Part shown: positions 47,801 to 60,706 of the stretch, in pieces
Layout: each line of letters starts with the position of its first letter
How positions within the stretch are numbered: position 1 is the first letter of the stretch
From: Pristionchus mayeri
Taxonomy: Eukaryota; Nematoda; Chromadorea; Rhabditida; Neodiplogasteridae
Reading direction: 5' to 3'
Length of the DNA: 64,000 bases
Assembly: GCA_036245805.1 (NCBI GenBank)
Contig: BTRK01000001.1
Span: 23,505,087 to 23,569,086, forward strand
The notes under the pieces: model-generated
Databases searched by the model: none
Seen by the model: the letters and a program-made list of their open reading frames with translations, nothing else
What the model was told of the DNA's origin: nothing
Made by a program: the position numbers and the translations under genes

Positions 47801-50800
47801 TCATGGTCGAAAAATCGATGGTAGGTCATGGGTAGATCAAGATTAAATACTGTACCAATCAATAGTACAGTACTTCCTGATACCGTATATAGCTACCGTA
47901 ACCCTGATTACCGCGAACTGATTTTTTTCAAAAATTGAAAATACCGTACCCTAATTAAAAAATCAAACTACCGTAACCAATCGATAGTACAGTACCACCG
48001 GATACCGTATCCCACTACCGTAACCTCGATGATCGCGAACTAATTTTATTTTTAAGATGTCCTTGTGACGTGCACAATCGGTCTGGTGTCGTGGACGATC
48101 AATTGTACAGTACCCAACTGACTACCGTAACCCAGTTCCTTGAGTCAGATCTAGTTCCTTGGGTCAAACATTTTTCTAAAAATCCAAAATCAAGCATAAA
48201 ATTATTTTAAAGTATCCTTCCGTTTATATAATTACTGTAGAATACTGTAGGTTCATGGAAATTTCAAAAAAAATTAAGTCAGTTCACGATTGCTAGCTAT
48301 GGTACTGTACTTGGGTTACTGTAACTAGATTACGGTATGCCGGTCGAGCCTTCCTGATCCGTCTAAGGTATGTTTTACCACATCGTGGTGTGCCCACAGC
48401 ACTCAGGTTACGGTAGTGCGGGTTACGGTAGCCGACAAATACCAGTCGTGTCGATGTACATGACGACGGTTATGGTACCTGAGGTCTATCTTCAACGACT
48501 GTGGTTTCCCCACCACCTGCCAAAAAAACCATGACCCGGGGTTCATGGTCTCGAGGTCGCCGGCGGCGTGGACAGCACTGTTTTCAACTATTGTTGAGCG
48601 TGTCCTGAAAATTTGGTGGCCTTAAGACTCATTTGAGTATAAATGGTGCTTTGAATCTCGAACATTTTGTCAAAAATGGATCAGCAGCACTTTCAAAGAT
48701 TTATTCCGAGTAGCCAATCTCCAATGTAGGAAAGTTTGGCGAATAGGAAAAAATCTATGTAAGAATAATGTGAAAGCGTAGATTGATTGCGTCATCACAA
48801 CTAGCAAATACTTCATACCATAAGATCACAATCGCCGATGAATTTGGAACATCATACTTAGCTTTAAAATTATTTCTTTCTTGAGCAAAAACTTTCAATA
48901 AATTTAACTCATTTTTAAAAACGGGTATTATCAGTCAGTGTAGATGGCCAGGAACATTTTCAAAAAAGTAGCTCCCAATTTGGTTCATATTATTATTTAC
49001 TACCGGAACAATTTTGAAGCAATTTTCTAGCGGGTTTCTAGCGGTGAATTCCATTCTGCATTCAGTGAGCAAAAAGGGCATGTATTTAGATTCGATACTC
49101 CAAGCTATAACTAAACTAGTTATATTGGGTTGCCCCATAATTCGTGTCGCCATTTTTTAAAATATTATTTCGCTGGAACAAGGCAAGTATTTGAGTTGTT
49201 GTATGATGCATTAGATACAGTGGTCAGCATTCTAAATTTTAGGTGCGTCAGCGAGTAAAAACATTGCCGTGGAGGGGAATTAGACGATTGCGAAATTTTT
49301 GCTAAAAAATCGATGGCCTTAAAATTGAAAAAAAATCTACTCTCAGATAAAAATAAGTGTGCAGTGCATAGTTACTCTCTAGTCGCAAATAAGATTTTTT
49401 GGCACAATCCGTGTCTCCCAAAATGCTTTGCGGGTGACTACAAGACCCAAAATTTTCAACGTGATTTGAAAAATTCTGCGGATTTTCTTTCCGGAACAGT
49501 ATGCAATCGTTTACAAATAATTGTATTTGAATTATCATAGTAAAATGAGCGAAGTCGGAGCATTGGAAATACTAAAATAGTGAAATTGACCCTTTTGAAA
49601 CTCCCCTCCGATGACATATTGTGAAATATTGTGTCATGCATTATCCTTCCGCCCATAGTGCTAGGGATTTTAAACGTTACTCGTAAAATAACTATAAATT
49701 TTTGAATAAAAGGTCTTAAATTCGATATTTTCACCTATTGCATCATCATTAGGCAATGTAAGCCGGAGAAAAATGTGCGATAAATTTAGGGACCGCGGAG
49801 CTCCGTCCTTTCTGCCGTTCACCATTTTTTGCATTGGGAAACTCACACACCATCACACCACCATTTTATTTATTTATTTTCTCAGGTTTATTTTATTTTA
49901 ATTAACTACTTTTTGCGTACAATCGATAGAGCATCATCTGAAGATACAAATTCTTAACTGAATTAAGTAATTTAGTTTTTGTAAAACGTAAATAAATGCA
50001 TTGTTAGAAAATTGCGCTTCACATTTTTTTAATTATTTTTATTTTTCTTTTTAAATCGGAGTGCCCAGTTTTAGTGCTCTATTCAGTTGATTGCTCTAAG
50101 CATCCCTGCACTCTACAGAGGCACTGGCCATGCTCGGGTTTCGTTCGGAAGCATGGTTTATGGCCTATTTTTGAGACAAAGTTGACATTTTTCTCGGTTA
50201 ACCTTGATTTTCTCCACTTTTCTGAGTGCCCAGTTTAATTTGAATATTTAAACACATGCAGCAACCTCCCCTCTGTCTTAAACATGTACAAAAAATGACG
50301 GTTCATCGTTCGGAGACCTTGTTTATAGCAGTGAAAGTCAAAATCAGCGATTATTCGATTATCGGGCTGTGAAGGAGTAGAGTGCGATAAATTGACCTTG
50401 AGCTCACCGTTCGCATATGTTATCAAAATAAAACAGCAAAATTTAAAAATTAAAAATTCACACAACGCGTTAATTAATTTTTGAAAACAACCATGTCTTA
50501 GAAGTAACAAATTCGCTCACTCTCTATCAAAAATTACGGTAGATCTCTGGTAAAACGTAATTTTTTTTAAAAATAATTTTATTATCGTTATGATTTTTTT
50601 CGGTGACTATTTTTGTTCATAATCGATTCCGCAATCCCGATTTCATAAGATAAGAATTTCGGAATTGATATAGAGTGCATTCTTAAACACCCCTCCGCGG
50701 TCCCTAGATAAATTATGTGACATGAATCTTTTATTAAATATAGCATGATGTAATGAAGGCGTTTGATTATTTACGAGAAATTAAATGTAGAATTAAAAAC

Positions 50801-52660
50801 GACACGAATTATGGGACAACCCAATAGTACTAGAATGTCCCAGAGACAAGATTTCGAAAAATACATATCGTTGATCCTAGATTCGGCTTTTAGGAAAATT
50901 TCGGTTTTGCTCCTGGCAATACTGTAACTCAGCTCCCAGATGACCTAGAGAGGTGGCTTTGTGCTCGAATGTGCTGAAAATTATTTCTAGAAATTTTCAT
51001 TTTCAGTGCCAGACGATTGCTCTCAATGTACAAGAATCATCCGAACAAAGATATACTGATCATATCAAAGTAAAAACGTTTCAGATTTTTTTATTGTAGG
51101 TTATGAAAGAAAAGTATGTATACATGAAATAATAATATGAATAGTAAAATTGAAGATTCTTATCTTATGAAATCGGGATTGTGGAATCGATTATGAACAA
51201 AAATGGTCACCGAAAAAAATCATAACGATAATAAAATTATTTCTAAAAAAAATTACGTTTTACCAGAGGTCTACTGTAATTTTTTTGTAGAGAATGGTGC
51301 GAATTTGTTACTTCTGAGATAAGATTGTTTCCCAAAAATTTATTAATGCGTTATGACATTTTTAAAATTTTTTTTTTAGTTTTTGCTGTTTTATTTTGAT
51401 AACATATGCGAACGGTGGCTCAAGGTCAATTTATCGCACTCTATTGCTTCACAGCCCGATAATCGAACAATCGCTCATTTTGACTTTGACTGCTATAAAC
51501 AAGGTCTCCGAACGACGAACCGTCATTGTTTGTACATGTTTAGGACAGAGGGAAGGTAGCTGCATGTGATTAAATGTTCAAATTAAACTGGGCACTCAGA
51601 AAAAATGGAGAAAATCAAGGTTAACCGAGAAGAATGGCAACATTGTCTCAAAAAAGGCTATAAACCATGCTTCCGAACGAAACCCGAGCATGGCCAGTGC
51701 CTCTATAGAGTGCAGGGATGCTTAGAGCAATCAACTGAACAGAGCACTAAAACTGGGCACTCGGATTTAAAGAGAAAAATACAAAGCATTAGAAAATGTG
51801 AAGCGTAATTTTCTAACAATGAATATATTTACGTTTTACAATCACTAAATTACTTAATTAAGTTAAGATTTTATATCTTCAGATGATGCTCTATCGATTG
51901 TACGCAAAAAGTAATTAATTAAAATAAATTAAACCTGAGAAAATAAATAAATAAAATGGTGGTGTGATGGTGTGTGAGTTTTCCCAATATAAAAAAGGTG
52001 AACGGCAGAAAGAACGGAGCTCCGCGGTCCCTATTCATAATCTACAATAAAAATTTTGTAGCGGTGTTCCGCTTGACAGCGATAATGTTTTTATCTTAAT
52101 GTTAAAACTGGTTTTTTGTTCGGATGTCTTTAAAACATGTCCAATTGTCTTGCGCTGAAAGTATTTCCTGCAATGAGCCCGAAGCCACCGCTCTAGCAAA
52201 CCCGGAAATTTCCTAAAATCCGGATCTGGGACCACTGACCTATATTTTTTCGAAATCTTGTCTCTTGAACATTCTAGTATAATATGAACTAAATTGGGAA
52301 CAAAATATTCTCGAGTTGCCTATTTTTCATCTACTGACTCGTGGCAAACATCTTAACTACCATTGGAGTTGAAAAATTAATGAACATGTGATTTCGACGC
52401 GACGTCGTCTGGCGCGAGTGGTGGCTGTCGGCACAAAATTTATCGTGTCCAACGTTATCAGCACCCTCGAAAACCACCAGGGACAGCGTTCCATAGAATT
52501 GACATTTTGACATTGCTAAAATTTTATTTGAAAAAATACTTGAAAGGTTGGTGTTATGTGATGATGCAGCATGACTGATTCCCCTCCTCTGCAGGTTGCT
52601 GTGACAGTGGGATCTCTGGCTGTGCTCCTGCTCATCTTCCGATTCCTTCCCATCTTCTAA
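38868..52660 (+). CDS. sec-22: Vesicle-trafficking R-SNARE Sec22
   Basis: R-SNARE for transport between ER and Golgi. Exons: 38868-38942, 39061-39167, 39286-39379, 39499-39565, 39642-39687, 40106-40157, 40224-40269, 41756-41847, 52595-52660; 214 residues. The N-terminal longin domain (MELTLIARVSDGLILATS, SIESGPYFFHYV, YHFLEFDQYIQQAK) is followed by the SNARE helix (VSNIEDVIHRGEALNILESR, zero-layer Arg in IHRGEAL) and a C-terminal tail anchor (VGSLAVLLLIFRFLPIF). Exon 2 starts at 39061, after TTCTTTCAG. An earlier acceptor at 39020 would put the longin residues out of frame. The last intron is 10.7 kb and separates the tail-anchor exon from the rest, so its correct removal decides whether the protein is membrane-bound. 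AATAAA is at 52978-52983. Confidence 0.94.
39811..40060. repeat. Two direct repeats of about 147 bp in sec-22 intron
   Basis: GAGTAGGCTCAAAAGATGCG begins units at 39,811 and 39,958. Both contain GATAACAAATCACC and two GGGAGCCACTTATAT-like blocks. Confidence 0.85.
40413..41327. mobile_element. Mariner-like element in sec-22 intron
   Basis: 915 bp with ends TTAGGTTGTTGCGAAAATCT and a close complement, and TA on both sides (40,411-40,412 and 41,328-41,329). The ends resemble those at 23,211. No intact transposase read. Confidence 0.85.
42413..44372. mobile_element. 2 kb near-complete palindrome
   Basis: Arms 42,413-43,385 and about 43,484-44,372 fold on a pyrimidine-rich loop near 43,385-43,484. 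Outer ends are near GAATCGCGAGAGAATCGACC and complement. The inner stem reads GTGAGTCTTTATCTTTTCGT and complement. The left arm has a small triplicated block, GACCGACAATTTGAAAACCT (43,035-43,095), lacking from the right arm. Confidence 0.88.
44454..46548 (+). pseudogene. Non-LTR retrotransposon (LINE) reverse transcriptase, one frameshift
   Basis: A 607-codon open stretch from 44,725 encodes a complete RT domain: motif A (IYLDFSRAFDTVPF), motif B (LSGVPQGSVLGPILFTLF), catalytic YADD in YADDIKLY, thumb region, and the C-terminal FHCFSRRVARILSELP block. The upstream linker (SPDPESMYTTFVS, FVPFHKPRPITASYPPHI) continues in another frame from 44,462 and is joined across an A-rich run near 44,690-44,720, so one or two indels break it. 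No endonuclease domain remains upstream, so the copy is 5'-truncated. The motifs suggest a CR1/Jockey-type clade. It lies in sense orientation in the sec-22 intron. A C-homopolymer at about 46,600 and a TA microsatellite at about 46,922-46,940 follow. Confidence 0.92.
47419..48583. repeat. 1.2 kb palindrome studded with TACCGTA/TACAGTA motifs
   Basis: Arms 47,419-47,755 and 48,250-48,583 share TCATGGTCTCGAG-type ends and the block GTTGAAGATAGACCT. Across arms and centre, heptamers TACCGTA, TACGGTA and TACAGTA recur several dozen times, in places at roughly regular short distance. No coding frame. Confidence 0.82.
49125..50824. mobile_element. Mariner-like element, interrupted by a hAT-like element
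   Basis: 25-bp inverted ends starting TTGGGTTGCCCCATAATTCG, with TA duplicated at 49,123-49,124 and 50,825-50,826. Removing the 928 bp hAT insertion plus target duplication leaves about 772 bp. No transposase read. Confidence 0.88.
49787..50706. mobile_element. hAT-like element nested in the mariner-like element
   Basis: 920 bp, ends TAGGGACCGCGGAG and complement, with an exact 8-bp target duplication GATAAATT (49,779-49,786 and 50,707-50,714). A second copy in inverse orientation lies at about 51,150-52,031. Confidence 0.9.
51150..52031. mobile_element. Inverted partial copy of the 49,787 hAT-like element
   Basis: About 880 bp matching 49,787-50,660 in reverse, ending in CCGCGGTCCCTA at 52,031. 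It lacks the other terminal repeat. Flanking sequence at 50,826-50,900 and 52,195-52,290 is also inversely repeated, so the whole 49.8-52.3 kb stretch can fold. Confidence 0.82.
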
Positions 52661-53475
52661 ACTATCTTCAGTATCGTGTACAATTCCAGCTGGTCATTCT
52701 ATCTTTTCCCGTTATCCTATTCACTTTTTTTTGCTCTCTTCTGCCCTTATTATTTTCAATATTTAACTATCGATAGTCCATTTCCTCTTCTCAACTCCCC
52801 CCTCGAACGTATCAGCAGAGGTACACACAACTCGGTTTTAATTGTTATTTATATGTGCATAGTATATATATTGAGAGTTTACAATTCAATTGTGATCGAT
52901 AGACGACTATTCCGCCTTTCTCACTATTCATTATTGCCTTCTATTCATTACTGTACATGCTGGGAGAAAGTGGCTTGAATAAAGAAATGATGGATTGCAT
53001 GTCGGCGAATAATTTGGCTATAAGGAGGTCTGAGGTGATGCATTCCTCTCAATGAAATATCTTGTATACATAAATCCCCCAATCCACTGTCGTTGTCTTA
53101 GATATCACCCTTCTCCTCGATCGATCTCCTTCCTTGATCTGCCACTTGCCCTTCTATGTCTCATCTCTTCCCTTCCCTCCGTCCCATACCTTCTCTCCTC
53201 CTCAGGTAATTCCCGCTCTCTCACTCTTCTCTGTTCTTTCCCGCCCTTCTCAACTACAAACTATAATCTCTCCGTTAGCGTCCCACTGACTTCCCTCGTT
53301 TTCCCTCTAGTCGCGCTTTCCTTATTTTCGTTGTTCTCTATTTGTCACCTCCATTCATAATTCGATATTCGCGTGGTGACTGTGGCGTGTCCTCTCTCTG
53401 TACAAGGATGGATTCTCTCCTCGTCCTTCTTATCTGTGATTCCTTCCCCATCAGTGTCTCTTTCCCTGCAGGAGG
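52661..53475. other. Intergenic, sec-22 to gsr-1
   Basis: Contains the sec-22 poly(A) signal (52978-52983) and a pyrimidine-rich stretch ending in CCTGCAG five bases before the gsr-1 start codon. The pyrimidine-rich frames here read as low-complexity, not protein. Confidence 0.6.
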
Positions 53476-56337
<2,862 letters not shown>

Positions 56338-57540
56338 CCTCCTAGTACGGTTGCCCCCCATCCGGTACATTTAACATCTTCTAGGTTGTCCTTACCTGCT
56401 TACGGAATTGATTGTTTCTTACAAGTTGACATTAACCCCTTGTGAATTCATCCTTATCTTATCATCTCAATCTCATAATAAATTATTGTCTCTTCTAATC
56501 AGTTGCACTGTGACGAGCACTGCAAAAAGGACGGGAGATCAATGAACTTTGTGAGAATATCGATTGTATACGGAGGATGGGGGTACGGTAGTTGTAGTTT
56601 GTAGTATGGAAGACTGAGAAAGTGTGTATGAAGAGTGGTGATGGAAGGTACCATCTAGAGAAGAGGAGGAATCCACTGATAACAATTATTACGGCCATCG
56701 ATCGATAGAGAGGAGATGGAAAGGGAGGGAAGGATGAAGCTAAGAAGAATGGAAGAATATCATGAAGAGTTTGAAATGAATGGAGATATTAGAGATGAAC
56801 GGGGGATGCATACTCGGGAAGGAAGAAGAGGATGAATGAAGGAGAGGAGAGGAGGAGAGGTGATAGGGACTGTCCCTCAGAAGGTATTGATTAGATAAAA
56901 GATGAGAGGAATCGTCCTATCAATGTCCAGTGCCTTCCCACCCACAAAGAACCCTGATAACCACCTCCAGTCTGGAGACACTCATCTACCCTCAGGGTGT
57001 TCCCATTTAATGAAGGAAGGAAGGGTTACTGTAATCGGAGAAGAGAAAGGAATGAGCAGGAGAAGGAAGGAGAGTCGAGGAATGGGAGAGGGTTGGAGGT
57101 CATCATTTGATAAGGTGTAGATGGAGTAAGTGCGAGTGAGTCTTCTTCCTCGATCCCTCTATCGATCTTTCTTCCCATCACAGAATAGTCTTCTTCCCTT
57201 CTCCGTCTCGGCTCCTCTCAGGTATCTCTAATCACTCTCCACCCTCTTGTCTCTCCCTTCATTCTCTTCTCGATTCCACTCTCAATTCACTCCTCCCCTA
57301 CCCGCCAATTCCTTTACCGTACTCTTGCAATCTCCTCCATCTCTCATCTACCTCCTCCTTCAGTATTCCCCGATCACTCGAGTCTCCTTCGAGTCTCAAT
57401 CTCTCCTGATAGGTTATCAATTGTCTTCTGTCTTCAGATTACCAGACCCCTTTTATCTGTGCAATTGATAACTGTTTATCATAGTCATCTATCAATCGAG
57501 GCCCATCGTCCTATCATGATTGTGACATGTGGATACTCAG
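56338..57540. other. Intergenic, gsr-1 to GATA factor
   Basis: Carries the gsr-1 poly(A) signal, then purine-rich and later pyrimidine-rich sequence. No gene recognised. As the upstream region of a developmental transcription factor it is the obvious place for its enhancers, but I identify no specific site. Confidence 0.55.
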
Positions 57541-59952
57541 ATGGATACGGTAGCAGTATCGACTTCTGATTCGAATCAAGATGCTCATCAGTACGAACTC
57601 TCTTGGAATGGCGCCAATGGAAAGATGGTGAGTCACGGATTACGGTGGAAGGGAGGGAGGAGTTTTGAAATGAGGAGAGAGAGATCGAATCAGTCAAAAA
57701 CATTGCGGAACGCGACAGGGGAAATGAGACCCTTAATGAGTCTAATTGAGAATGGAATGGGAGATCTCGAGAATCTGAAGGAGGACAAACACGATGAGAG
57801 ACTGATGGGAGTGATCAAGCAGGAGGACTCCAATGGTCAGCCCCCCATCCCCCTCCCTCCCCTCTCCCCATTGATGGATGCATTCAGAGGACAAGTCGAC
57901 GGAACGTCAATCGGTGATAGAGAATTCGCTTCTGGACAAGCCCTCTGACGGGACGACTCTCTCTGTTCTCCATCCTGTCACCAGTGAGTACGCAATGATG
58001 GAGCCATTCTTTCCTTGACTCGTGTTGACCATCTGGGATCACTCCCTCCTTCCATTCACTCTTTCTCCCGGTTGAGAATCACTCTCAAATCAGTCCATTC
58101 TTTCACATGCTAATCGTCTGTGATCCATTTCATATCTTTCATAATCGTCTTCTTTTGAAGTCGGGACTTTGCCCCCTATCAGTCTAATTCCTTTCACTCT
58201 AGAATTGAATGAATCTATAGTATATCTGAGACAGAGTGTGTCTCATCTCTTCAATAAGCTCTCCTTCATTGACTGTACTCCATTATCTGCAGACACTCCC
58301 TCCTTCGACTACGATCCTCTCGCTTCCATGTTCTACAATCCTTCGACTGCATATCCCTCTGCGTACACTGGCTACTCCTATCCTCTCGTAGGCCAGTTCC
58401 AACCCACGAATCTCTTCGGCAACTCTGCCTTCCCCTCATCATTCGCCCGTACGGAGTGAGTCCCTTTCTCTCCTCTCTTCTCAACTCCTCATCTCAGTTT
58501 CGAGCCTCGACTCTCGTACTCCTACGATTCAGCGTACACTTCCTACCCTTCGTATCTCAATCCCTTCAATCAGGAACAGCAACAGCAGCCACTGCAGCCC
58601 GCTCAGGTCAGTTGAGATTCCTTAGATGGAGAGAGGGGGGAGATCATTCGTGCAGGAGGAGGTGCAACGTGAGTGCATTCGATGTGGGATGACTCTCAAC
58701 GAAGCTCTTCGTCTCACTCGCAATCGACTGTGCACTGACTGCATTGCCAATACGAATACTTCCTCTTCCCTCACTGCCGGGGGAATCCCTCCCATCGAGA
58801 TGCCATCCATTCAAGTAACTACCTTCTCATTTCATTAGTAGTCTCCACGGAGTACTCTTCCTTCCCTTCTCTCCCTGATGTGATTCCTTGAGCAGACGTT
58901 CTCTTCATCGTCTCCTTCTCTCCCCATTTCCTCCATCCAATCCAAATCTTCGATCACTCCACGAACTCCAGTGACTGCTCACACAAAGAAGACTCCCACC
59001 AACGTGAGTATACTGAATGGAAGGAAGAGTTCCTCATGAAGGATATCCAGGTGATTCCCCACCATTCCTCCTCCTCTTCCTCTTCCTCTGGCCAGAAGAG
59101 ACAAGGCCTCGTCTGTTCCAACTGCAACGGGACTAACACCACTCTGTGGAGGAGGAATGCCGAGGGAGATCCAGTGTGCAAGTGAGTCCTCTCTCTCCTC
59201 CTCCTCCCTCTTCCCTCTTCTTTCTCTCCCTCCAACTCTTCCTTCAGTGCCTGTGGTCTCTACTACAAGCTGCACAATGTGAATCGACCAGCAACGATGA
59301 AGAAGGAAGGGACACTTCAGACGAGGAAGAGGTCAGAACTACCTTCCCATCCCGTAAACTAACCCATGAATGGATAACTATCTAATTGGCTCACTCCCAT
59401 CTTCCCTCCTAACCCTACTAACCCCTCCAGAAAGCCGAAGGGAGGAGAATCATCTGGGTCGTCTAAGAAGAAATCGCACGTAACCCCCTCTAACCCAAGT
59501 CGATCTTCGATTGATGCTTCTCCCTCCTCACTCACTCGCTACAGTACCCGATCAGGTCTCGTTCCTCCCTCCCATCTCTTCATTCATTCCCCTCTCAGGA
59601 TTCGATTCAGCACTGGATCCCTCCCCTTCCCTCATGGATACTTCCACTTCCTTCACTTCTGGGCTGTATACTCTTCCTCCTCTCGGTAAGTTCTCCTCCT
59701 ATCTCTTCTTCAGTCTCTCCTTCAGAGACTACTTCGTACTCCAATCATCTCGCCTCGATCACTCCCTTCCGTGATAACCAATGGGGATCGACTGTCATCG
59801 GTGAGCACTCTTCCATTCACTCCTTCATTTCAATATCGTGAGGAAACTACGAAGACAATTGACATAAATGTTCAGAACCATCTCACGCTTCAGCCTTCCA
59901 TCCCATTGCATACAATCCCATCCCTAAGCCAGTCAGTTCATTCCATAAATAG
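57541..59952 (+). CDS. elt-2: GATA-type zinc-finger transcription factor, ELT-2-like
   Basis: Probable intestinal GATA factor. Exons: 57541-57835, 57888-57983, 58293-58455, 58498-58606, 58656-58814, 58896-59003, 59051-59181, 59248-59331, 59431-59555, 59599-59685, 59726-59800, 59876-59952; 502 residues. The C-terminal finger is canonical Cx2Cx17Cx2C (Cys332, 335, 353, 356) with the basic tail [15 protein letters not shown]. The N-terminal finger (Cys228-250) has four cysteines but only 15 residues between the pairs and none of the usual finger core. C. elegans ELT-2 likewise has one good and one degenerate finger, and the [20 protein letters not shown] block is the same. The remainder is Ser/Pro/Tyr-rich and probably disordered. 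Exon 1 could contain a cryptic intron after 57627, but the frame is open without it. ELT-7 or another ELT member is the alternative. Confidence 0.87.
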
Positions 59953-60706
59953 CACGTAATCTATTATTAATCTCTTGCTCCTCCATTAAAAATTACGTAG
60001 GTCTTCCATTAACTGAATGCGACCGATTGCGTCAATCAAAATATCGAAGGGAGAGGGAAGGAAAGGGAGGATAGCGAATGAGTGGAGAATAGAAGAGAAG
60101 AGAAGAGGAATTCAGGAATCATCGGGTCGAATTATGAGGAGTGAGGAGGAGGAGGCACTCGCTGCTGCGAGAGCTCTCGAGGAAGACAAGGAGTGACCAC
60201 CCCCCCCCCTTCCCCCCTCCCCCCTCTCTCCCCCTCCTCTCTCCCTCTCTCTACTCCATACAGTCATCCCTCTAATTTATGCAGTCCATAATCGAATCTC
60301 ATATCAGCTAGGCATGTTCTTAACTTGTTACAATGTTTATACATATCAAAAGATTTTTTTAAAAATTATCGTAGATAACGACGTGATAAATCAGTGATTC
60401 CAGATTATGTGCTGTAATGCCTGCTCTCCCCCCTCCCGTTCCCTCACTTCCCTCTTCTTCCTCCCTCCTCCCCCCTCCATCTCTACACTCTGACCCCTTC
60501 CCAATCACTTCATCTTCTGATTCTCCTCTCTTTCTCTGATTCTCTTCTCATCTCCATCGATTGTCTCTCTCTCTCCTCTTCCTTCTCTTCTCTCTCTTCT
60601 CATTCATTCTTCTGCCCTTCTTCGTGTATCTCACGTACTTTCTGTCCCCCCATCTTCTAAACCCTCTTCACCCTTCCCCCTTCCCCTCCTTTCTCTTCCT
60701 CCCCAG
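59953..60706. other. Intergenic, GATA factor to PP1 subunit gene
   Basis: Contains a C-homopolymer and long pyrimidine runs (60,190-60,250 and 60,420-60,700). A 20-codon frame at 60,134-60,196 is probably chance. No gene recognised. Confidence 0.55.

Larger units (their letters stand above)
41951..52516. mobile_element. Giant composite inverted-repeat insertion in last sec-22 intron
   Basis: Outer arms of about 150-170 bp (41,951-42,101 and 52,350-52,516) share blocks CTGTCCCTGGTGGTTTTCGA and CGCGCCAGACGACGT in opposite orientation. The 10.5 kb between them is a stack of nested elements listed separately. Whether the arms belong to one ancestral element or to two inverted copies is not certain. 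Confidence 0.75.

Noticed and set aside
60134..60196. 20-codon open frame beginning MRSEEEE
   Set aside because: Glutamate-rich by virtue of purine-rich DNA, with no splice partner and no similarity.
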